Source: Acrasis kona | Taxonomy: Eukaryota > Heterolobosea > Eutetramitea > Acrasida > Acrasidae | Assembly: GCA_026419775.2 (NCBI GenBank) | Contig: JAOPGA020001020.1 | Span: 1-20,195 of the forward strand | Direction: 5' to 3' | DNA: 20,195 nucleotides | Shown here: positions 12,210 through 18,865 of the stretch, one piece after another | Layout: each line of letters opens with the position of its first letter | Position numbering within the stretch: position 1 is the first letter of the stretch | Translations under genes and position numbers: made by a program | Notes under the pieces: generated by a model | The model's database searches: none | What the model saw: only the letters and a program-made list of their open reading frames with translations | What the model was told of the DNA's origin: nothing

Positions 12210-14331
12210 ATGGTCGACGACAAAGCAGGCAGGGCAGTACGATCAAACAAAACGAAACGATCAAAACAGTTGCAATCAAATGTCGAGCATGCAAAACCAA
12301 TAACTTGTGACCACGAGCAGTCCTCGGATGAGAATGAAAAAATAATACAGTTCGTCAAGCCATCTCCACCTGATCTGACTACTCCCGGCATTCGAGGAAT
12401 TTTAATGGAGCTCGTTGGCAACAATCAAACAAACTCAAGTACAGTCATCAAGAATCTATTCGAAGCGAAGTACAAAATAAAATTCAAAAAAGCATCAAAA
12501 CTATCGTTTCCACAATTTGTGAAGCAACATTGTTCTGATGTCCTCATGATCGAAAAGGACCACATTTCAAAAATTGGCCAACCACAATCAAAATTATCAC
12601 TTGATCGAGTCAAACAAGAGTTATCCAAAATGATCGGAACAAATTGTAGTTATAACTACCTTTTAAATACGTTTCAATCCAGGCACGGAAACTTTAGATC
12701 CTTAACCGGAATGAAATTAAAACCCTTTCTGCAAATACACTTTAACAACTTGGTGTTTGAGAAAGATACAATAAAAGTAGGACCAATCCAAGAATCTATT
12801 CCGCAACCAACAGAATCAATTCAAGATTCTACTCCACAACCAACAAAACAACCCAAGAAACCGAAGAAACCGAAAAAATCGAAACCTAAAAAGAAAGCAC
12901 CAGCCGTATGGAAACCAGTACCTGTAAATCCACAATTAGAAGAAAGAATCAGAGTAATTATTTTTGACTTTGTCGGAGATCGCATCGTGACTAGTGTACA
13001 AGTCATGGAAGAATTAGAAAAACACAAATTATCTAATTTAAGGCAATTGACTAACTACAAGTTAAGAAGATTTATTAAAGTTAGATGCCCATTGTTATTC
13101 TACCAAGATGGTTGTATCCAAAGATCAGGTCAACAAATTGATGGTCTGAAATGGGAAATTGAACAATTGCAAGATGAATTAAAAAATATTGTTGGAGAAG
13201 ATGTGCTTTCATTTTCTTCCATTGGAGAAAAATTTAAAGAGCGTAATAAAATTGCGTTTGGATTAGCTTCTCCTGATCCTGACATGAATAAATTTATCAA
13301 ATCAACATGTAAGGGATTGTTAAAAGTATGTAAAATGGGTTATCCATATTCTGAAGGCAATAAGCTTTCAGAATATGTAATGAAGGATAGTAATTCAAAG
13401 GTACGCTATACTCTCAGTACGTTTAATAATATATAAAGGTTGTTAACAGAGAGTATTTGAGTTTGAGTGAAGAGCAAGTTTGGGAATGGACAAAAAAAAT
13501 TTTAGAATTTGAAAAAATGCAAGTGAAGAGTGACGAAAGAAAGCAGGAATATGCAGAAGCACTGATGAATGCGACTGCTATTTGCAAAAAAGTTGATCCT
13601 TTGTGTCAAGTTAAGGTTTTTGGATCATATGCAACTGACTTGGGCCTTTTGAACCATGACATTGATATGTAAGTGGTTTTTTTGTTCTCATTAATTATTT
13701 GAATAGTCATGTCAAATCAAATGTACAACCTTTTTTGGATAGATGTAAAAAACAAGCATCAGAAAAGAAATTGTATAAACAATTGATAGTGATTGGAGCT
13801 AGAGTACCAATTTGCAAACTTGTAACAAACTCTAATATCCAATTGGATGTCAGTATAAAGAACAAGGAAGATGATGTTGAAGTCTTTAATCAGTTCAAAA
13901 AAGATTACCCTCAACTAAAACCTCTTTGTATTATTCTTAAGCAGATGCTAAACAAACATGGAAAGAAAAGTAACGATGGTGGCATCACAAGTTGTACTCT
14001 TCAGTACCTTGTAGTGTCACATCTTCAAAACTATGAAAATAACTTCAAAAGACCTTTAAATGGCACCTTGTTAGGACAGTTATTCTATGACTTTATGTAC
14101 TTTTATTCTGTGATGTTCAAATGGCAAAAAAAAGCTATATGTGTTAGAACAAGCTCTTATGTACCTGTTACACGCCAATTTAAACTGATTGTAGATCCTG
14201 TGAACCTGAGGAGAGAAGTAATGGCAACCGGCCGAAAATATTGCCAAAGATTTTTGTGCCAGAGATTTTATGCGATTCAAAGAAATTTAATTCAATCTCA
14301 CGGAAGTTTATTAGATGGAATAATTGATTAA
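12210..14331 (+). CDS. LOTUS x4 - TRF4/Cid1-like nucleotidyltransferase fusion, paralogue A
   Basis: Predicted 681 aa; exons 12210-13400, 13439-13668, 13707-14331. Residues ~58-122, 130-190, 242-305 and 313-392 look like four LOTUS/OST-HTH-type winged helices, a fold that binds RNA or helicases in other proteins. The first is clearest (helix IRGILMELV, then LSFPQFVKQHCSDV). A Lys/Pro-rich linker at ~213-230, possibly a nuclear signal, separates domains 2 and 3. The C-terminal part is a non-canonical poly(A)/poly(U) polymerase. It has FGSYATD (G459, S460), D471 and D473 of the DxD motif, and third Asp D521 in QLDVSIKN. A central domain follows with LKPLCIILKQML, GGITSCTLQYLVVSHLQ and LGQLFYDF, then the recognition-type motif IVDPVN. 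The best family match is TRF4/TENT4, judged by motif order. Substrate nucleotide cannot be read from sequence. Acting on RNA is inferred. The start might lie in an upstream exon. Confidence 0.85.
13401..13438 (+). other. Paralogue A intron 1, 38 nt, GTACGC...ATAAAG
   Basis: A phase 0 intron between the fourth LOTUS-like domain and the nucleotidyltransferase. Splicing joins DSNSK to VVNREYLSLSEEQ and removes the TAA at 13434-13436. Paralogue B has an intron at the same place (16136-16174). Confidence 0.85.
13669..13706 (+). other. Paralogue A intron 2, 38 nt, GTAAGT...AATAG
   Basis: A phase 2 intron directly after the catalytic DID motif. Splicing gives HDIDIHVKSNV and removes the in-frame TAA. 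Paralogue B shares position and phase. Confidence 0.92.
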
Positions 14332-14896
14332 AACAATTTTATGACTCTATTTGTATTTTATGAAGTTTACGGTATAAATGTTCTTTTATTCGTGTTTTAT
14401 TTTCTTTCTTAACAGTAGGGAGTAAGATCTTTGGGTTATTATAAAATGTTTATGTATGGTATTAAACTGATAACACATTACTCAAAATTGTATTTCATTG
14501 TGAAAAGTATTTCATTTTTCTGTGCATGTTGAAAGAACAGCGATCGTCTTAGGTACTTGAATGTGGAATTAGTGATAATGATGTGATCAGATGACGCCCG
14601 GCGAATGTCAAGTACTTGTCGTCTTATGATTAATTAAACGGCTGTGTAATTTATAAATCTGGTACTGATTATTAAGATAATTTCTCAGATTGATTCACAG
14701 ATATTTTGAAGATTAAAGTGTTGTTCAGGTCCAAGCATTAGGATTTGAGGGGTTGAGGATTGCACTTTACATAACTTTGGTTGGTTCCTCTGGGTACACT
14801 TTAAAGACTTTGTTTAAATTACAGATGCGAGATAATCCAATTCTTCAATAAGAAAAAAGGTTGATTTGGAAAAGAAAGTTGACCCGTGACGTTTCT
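14332..14896. other. 565-bp spacer between the tandem paralogues
   Basis: AT-rich and without a supportable gene, tRNA or rRNA. It must hold the 3' end of paralogue A and the promoter of B. A relatively GC-richer island at about 14540-14640 contains the perfect palindrome CAAGTACTTG (14609-14618). Nearby are two related copies of TACTTG and CGTCTTA (14545-14558 and 14613-14626) in different order. Segments 14870-14896 match the leader of paralogue A. Confidence 0.6.
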
Positions 14897-17071
14897 ATGG
14901 ACAGAGTCAAAGCAGAAGACAACGAGCAATCAAAATTTAACATCGAGCACGCAACACATACAGTTCGCAATCACATGCAACATTTGAATGTGAGCGAACA
15001 AGTGGAATTCATCAGGCAAATAGATGCACTCATCAATGCTAGAACCGCATTGAAATCCTTGGAACAACCAATACCGTCAATTCAAACTCCAACTCTACCA
15101 ACTCTTACCACGTCAGATATTCGCACTATTATAATCGAGCTTGTCAGCAACAATCAAATCAGCTCGAGTACAACTATCAGAAAACAATTCGAAGCAAAGT
15201 ACAATACGAAATTTAAAATAGTTGCAAAATTATCGTTTCCACAATTTGTGAAACAATACTGCTCTGATGTACTCACAATCGAAAAGGGTCGCATTTCACA
15301 AAATCCTTTACCATCTAAACCACCACAACCAAAATTATTATATTTTGATCAAATCAAACAAGAGTTGTTGGATTTGATTGGAACAAATTGTACATACAAT
15401 GACATTGCGAATAAATTTCAATCCAAGCACGGAAGATTCAAATCTATAACTGGAATGAAATTAAAACCCTTTTTAGAAAAACATTTTGATAATTTGATTT
15501 TCGAAGGAGATTTGGTAAAAGTGAAATCAGTTCAGGAATCTATTCCAGAACCAACGAATCAATCACCAACTATGCCTGAATCATTACCAATGTCAGAACT
15601 AACAAAATCGAAATCTCAAGAGAAACCATCACCAGTAGAAAGCATCAGAAAAGTTATTATAGACTTTGTTGGAGATCGCATCGTGACTGGTGCGCAAATC
15701 ATGGAAGAGTTGGAAAGACATAACTTTTCAAACTTGAAGAAGTTGGTCAACAAAGCGACTTTATATAAATTCATCAAAAAAAGATGCCACCCACAACTGC
15801 ATTGTCAAGATGATACCATTCAGAAATATATTCCACAGATTGATCCTTCAATTCCATATGTACCTGATCAATACGGTCCAAAATGGGAAATTGAACGCTT
15901 GAGAGATGAATTGAAAAATATTGTTGCAGAAGATGTGCTTTCGCTCTATTCAATTGAAGAAAAATTCATAAAACAGAATGAAATCAAGTTTTCGTTGGTG
16001 TCTCCTATTCCTGAAATGAAGAAGTTCATCAAGTCAAATTGTGGAGGGTTGTTGATAACGCGTAAAATAAGCTATCCTCAAGGCAATAAACTGTCAAACT
16101 ACGTAATGAAGGTTGGCCATGTTGCTCTATTAAAGGTATGTTGTTTTCAGTACCTTTTAATATAATAATAAAAGGTCGAGAATGAAGAGTATTTGAATTT
16201 GAGTCAAGAGCAGGTTTGCGAAATGACAAACAAAATTCTAGAATTTGAAAAAACGCAAGTAAAAAGCGACGAGATGAAGCAGGTGTATGCACAAACGATG
16301 AAAGATTTGACTGATATTTGTAAAAATGTTGATCCCTTGTGTCAGGTTAACGCTTTCGGATCGTATGCGACTGATATGGGTCTTATAGACCATGATATTG
16401 ATGTGTAAGTATCTTTTTCAAACAAATCAAGTTACTATTAAAATAGTCATGTCACAACAACTGTACCAAACTTTTTAAAAATGTTCAAAAAACAAGCAGG
16501 AAAGAAGAGGTTGTATAAACAATTGATGGTAATTAAAGCAAAGATACCAGTTTGCAAACTTGTGACAAAATCCGACATTCAATTGGATGTCAGTATAAAA
16601 AACAAGGAAGATGATGTTGAAGTCTTTAATCAGTTCAAAAAAGATTACCCTCAACTAAAACCTCTTTGTATTGTTCTTAAGCAGATGCAAAATAAATATG
16701 GAAAGAACAGTAGTAATGGTGGCATCGCAAGTTGTACTCTTCAGTACCTTGTAGTCTCACATCTTCAAAACTATGAAAATAACTTCAAAAGACCTTTAAA
16801 TGGCACCTTGTTAGGACAGTTATTCTATGACTTCATATATTTTTATTGCGTCGTCTTTGAATGGCAAAAAAAAGCTATTTGTGTTAAAACAAGCTCTTAT
16901 GTCCCTATTGAAGACACAATCAAAGTAATTGTGGATCCTGTGAATTTGGGTAAAGAAGTAATGGTGGTAGGCCAAGATTATTGCCATAGATTTTTGTGTG
17001 GAAGATTTAATGTGTTACAGAGAAATGTTGTTCAATCACAAGGAAATTTACTCGATGGAATTATTAACTAA
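14897..17071 (+). CDS. LOTUS x4 - TRF4/Cid1-like nucleotidyltransferase fusion, paralogue B
   Basis: Predicted 697 aa; exons 14897-16135, 16175-16404, 16447-17071. Exons 2 and 3 have exactly the lengths of those in paralogue A (230 and 625 nt), so this is a tandem duplicate. LOTUS-like domains lie at about 74-138, 150-210, 248-310 and 328-404. The linker between domains 2 and 3 (~211-246) lacks the Lys/Pro run of A and is Ser/Pro/Glu-rich instead. The nucleotidyltransferase keeps G475-S476 in FGSYATD, D487 and D489 in HDIDV, and D537 in QLDVSIKN. It also keeps GGIASCTLQYLVVSHLQ, LGQLFYDF and VIVDPVN. All catalytic residues are present, so both copies look functional. The start at 14897 aligns with that of A. 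The frame is open upstream past 14861 (reading LIWKRKLTRDVS), so a more 5' start or exon is possible. RNA tailing is inferred from family. Confidence 0.85.
16136..16174 (+). other. Paralogue B intron 1, 39 nt, GTATGT...AAAAG
   Basis: A phase 0 intron joining HVALLK to VENEEYLNLSQEQV, matching the intron position in paralogue A. An in-frame stop lies just downstream of its 3' part when unspliced. Confidence 0.85.
16405..16446 (+). other. Paralogue B intron 2, 42 nt, GTAAGT...AATAG
   Basis: A phase 2 intron straight after the catalytic DIDV codons. Splicing yields DHDIDVHVTTTVPNF. It has the same position and phase as intron 2 of paralogue A, but its sequence has diverged. Confidence 0.92.
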
Positions 17072-17182
17072 AAAATCTTAATACAAACTTGTTCTTATTA
17101 TTTCCATTCTAAAGTATGTAGTTTTTCACTTCTTATTGATCCATCTTCAAGCCATTTTTGTTTACAATCAAACAACTCAATT

Positions 17183-18271
17183 ATGATCAAGATTCTAGTA
17201 CTTGTTTTTTTGTGCACTCTGTCCGCAGTCTGCGCTGCTCGCCCAACGGTCCAGAAAAAATTATTCGGAACACATAAAGGAAAACCTGTATACTCATACA
17301 ACCTTGTTAATTCAGACAGCAGCTCGGTTAAGATTTTGGATTATGGAGGAATCATAACCAATCTATATACAAAGGATAGGTATGGTAAATTGGGAGACAT
17401 CGTTTTAGGCTTCGACAACATACAAGACTACGAAACAAAGAGCCCCTACTTTGGTGCACTAGTTGGACGATACGCTAACCGCATTGCAAAAGGAACATTT
17501 GAATTGGACGGGGTTAAATACAAACTAGCAATCAATAACCCACCAAACTCTCTACACGGAGGATTAGTTGGCTTTGATAAGCGTATTTGGGACGTTAAAA
17601 GAGTTATATCAGAAGAGGATTCTGTTGGTCTTGAGCTCACGCTCACAAGCGCTGACATGGAGGAAGGCTTCCCGGGACAACTTGAAGTCACCGTCATCTA
17701 TCTCCTCAATAACAAGAACGAATTAAGCATTGAGTACAAGGCTACGACCAACAAAAAGACAGTTATCAACCTAACCAACCACAGTTACTTCAACTTGGCT
17801 GCTGGAAAAGCAAAGAACGTTTTAAATCACACTGTCGTGATCGACGCCGATCGATTCACAATTGTTGACGAAACTCAAATTCCAACCGGAGAGAACAGAA
17901 AGGTAGAAAATACTCCTTTCGATTTTAGAAAAGGTCAACTCATTGGTGATTACATTTGGACAGTCAAGGGTGGTTACGACCACAACTTTTGTCTTAACAA
18001 CCCAGGAACATTACATCAGGTCGCCACGGTAAAGGAAGAAATTTCAGGAAGAGTGTTGAAGGTGTCAACTGACCAACCCGGAATGCAATTCTATTCCGGA
18101 AACTTTTTAGATGGATCTTATAAGGGTAAGGACTCCATTGTTTATGTGCAACATTATGGATTTGCAATGGAGACACAACATTATCCAGATTCTCCAAACC
18201 AAAGAGAGTTCCCCACTACCGTGCTTGAACCTGGACAAGTGTACCAAACAAAGACTGTTTACGCTTGGTAA
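17183..18271 (+). CDS. GALM: Aldose 1-epimerase (galactose mutarotase) with signal peptide
   Basis: An intronless 362-aa enzyme that interconverts the alpha and beta anomers of hexoses such as galactose. GRYANRI (residues ~95-101) supplies the conserved Arg. NSLHGG carries His125, TNHSYFNLA carries the catalytic-acid His200, GGYDHNF carries Asp266 and VLEPGQVY carries the catalytic-base Glu349. These match the known GalM active-site set in order and spacing. The first ~18 residues (MIKILVLVFLCTLSAVCA) form a signal peptide with likely cleavage after Ala18 or Ala19, so the enzyme is probably secreted or lysosomal, whereas the animal and bacterial forms are mostly cytosolic. It starts 112 bp after paralogue B and is followed 46 bp later by the thioredoxin-fold gene. 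The uninterrupted frame and close likeness to bacterial GalM would fit old lateral transfer, but that is untested. Confidence 0.96.
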   Translation: MIKILVLVFLCTLSAVCAARPTVQKKLFGTHKGKPVYSYNLVNSDSSSVKILDYGGIITNLYTKDRYGKLGDIVLGFDNIQDYETKSPYFGALVGRYANRIAKGTFELDGVKYKLAINNPPNSLHGGLVGFDKRIWDVKRVISEEDSVGLELTLTSADMEEGFPGQLEVTVIYLLNNKNELSIEYKATTNKKTVINLTNHSYFNLAAGKAKNVLNHTVVIDADRFTIVDETQIPTGENRKVENTPFDFRKGQLIGDYIWTVKGGYDHNFCLNNPGTLHQVATVKEEISGRVLKVSTDQPGMQFYSGNFLDGSYKGKDSIVYVQHYGFAMETQHYPDSPNQREFPTTVLEPGQVYQTKTVYAW

Positions 18272-18273
18272 AA

Positions 18274-18279
18274 AATAAA
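18274..18279 (+). terminator. AATAAA signal of the epimerase gene
   Basis: AATAAA begins three bases after the TAA stop codon and is followed by a T-rich stretch. The next start codon is only about 40 bp on, so the 3' UTR must be very short or overlap the next gene's leader. Confidence 0.5.
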
Positions 18280-18317
18280 TCTTTCATTTTAGTCTATTTT
18301 TGTAAAGTATTAATTCA

Positions 18318-18842
18318 ATGCAGAAGTATTCATATTTGAGACCATTGCTCACGAGGTCAAACTTACATGCGAAAATAAGCACCACATTCCAAATTCGAAG
18401 TTTTAGCGCCGAAAACAAACAAGTCGACTATAGGGATTTGAGCAAAACTTTAGACGAGTCGAAGGGAAATGTTCTTTTGTATCTACACTGGTATACTGAT
18501 TGTGAACAGAAATTATTGATCTTATTAGTACCAATCCTCCTTCTAAACAAATGACGCCAATCGTTCACAAAGTATTTTCTGATTTTGATGGTAGATACAG
18601 CCTCATCAAGTGCTGTGTGGACGGAGAACTAGCTCAAGAGTATGTAGAAGAAAAGTTTCCAGTAAGCACCACACATTAATTCTTCAACATTAAATACAAA
18701 GGGTGCTGGACTACCTCTTTTGGTGTGCTATAAAGATGGAGAGAGAATTCCCATCGAACACAGCATGGGATTCAAAATAGAGCAAATGGTCAAAGATTAC
18801 GTTAGAGATGGTTTCAAAATACCGAGATCAGTGGGTAAATAA
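18318..18842 (+). CDS. Thioredoxin-fold protein, mitochondrial presequence, CxxC replaced by NPPS
   Basis: Predicted 148 aa; exons 18318-18490, 18529-18661, 18702-18842. Residues 1-31 have no acidic residue, several Arg/Lys and end in IRSFSAE, which looks like a mitochondrial targeting sequence. The rest follows the thioredoxin fold. Strand NVLLYLH comes first, then the helix start PPSKQMTPIVHKV, strand YSLIKCCVDG, helix AQEYVEEKF, and GLPLLVCYKDGE, where P107 sits at the cis-Pro position. The place of the usual WCGPCKQ is TNPPSKQ, so both redox cysteines are missing. A catalytic disulfide role is unlikely and a structural or chaperone-like role is inferred. The gene model depends on two short introns; the first is chosen because it is canonical, 38 nt long and restores the KQMTPIV helix. 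Without it the frame stops after 78 codons. A broken gene is the alternative. Confidence 0.75.
18491..18528 (+). other. Thioredoxin-fold gene intron 1, 38 nt, GTATAC...TATTAG
   Basis: A phase 2 intron. Splicing creates YLHC-TNPPSKQMTPIV and avoids the TGA at 18552. Its size matches the other introns here. A 50-nt alternative using the GTATCT donor at 18479 keeps frame but deletes part of the first beta strand. Confidence 0.7.
18662..18701 (+). other. Thioredoxin-fold gene intron 2, 40 nt, GTAAGC...CAAAG
   Basis: A phase 0 intron that joins EEKFP to GAGLPLLVCYKDGE. Read-through would stop at the TAA at 18677-18679, before the cis-Pro loop. Confidence 0.88.
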
Positions 18843-18843
18843 A
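18838..18843 (+). terminator. AATAAA overlapping the stop codon of the thioredoxin-fold gene
   Basis: The hexamer spans the final Lys and TAA codons. The convergent neighbour's stop codon is only 23 bp away, so the 3' UTRs of both genes probably overlap. Confidence 0.4.
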
Positions 18844-18852
18844 AAATGAGAA

Positions 18853-18858
18853 TTTATT
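18853..18858 (-). terminator. AATAAA signal of the prion-like gene
   Basis: On the minus strand AATAAA lies about 8 bp after the TAA stop (18868-18866). It sits inside the 23-bp gap between the two convergent genes. Confidence 0.45.
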
Positions 18859-18865
18859 CGATACA

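Larger units (their letters stand above)
12184..17071 (+). repeat. Tandem gene duplication (paralogues A and B)
   Basis: Two head-to-tail copies of one gene share domain order, intron positions and phases, and the short leader. In exon 3 the copies are offset by 2,740 bp. They are identical over 72 nt (13861-13932 = 16601-16672) and over 77 nt (14017-14093 = 16757-16833), while flanking coding sequence and introns differ much more. Confidence 0.9.

Noticed and set aside
12210-14331. Three separate small genes (397-, 71- and 210-codon frames) instead of one spliced gene
   Set aside because: The splits fall at GT-AG introns, the same two positions occur in paralogue B, and the catalytic domain is only complete after splicing.
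18478-18560. A frameshift, making the thioredoxin-fold gene a pseudogene
   Set aside because: A canonical 38-nt GT-AG intron restores the fold exactly and agrees in size with seven other introns. A 71-nt alternative (GTGAAC donor) keeps frame but deletes the conserved PIVHKV helix.
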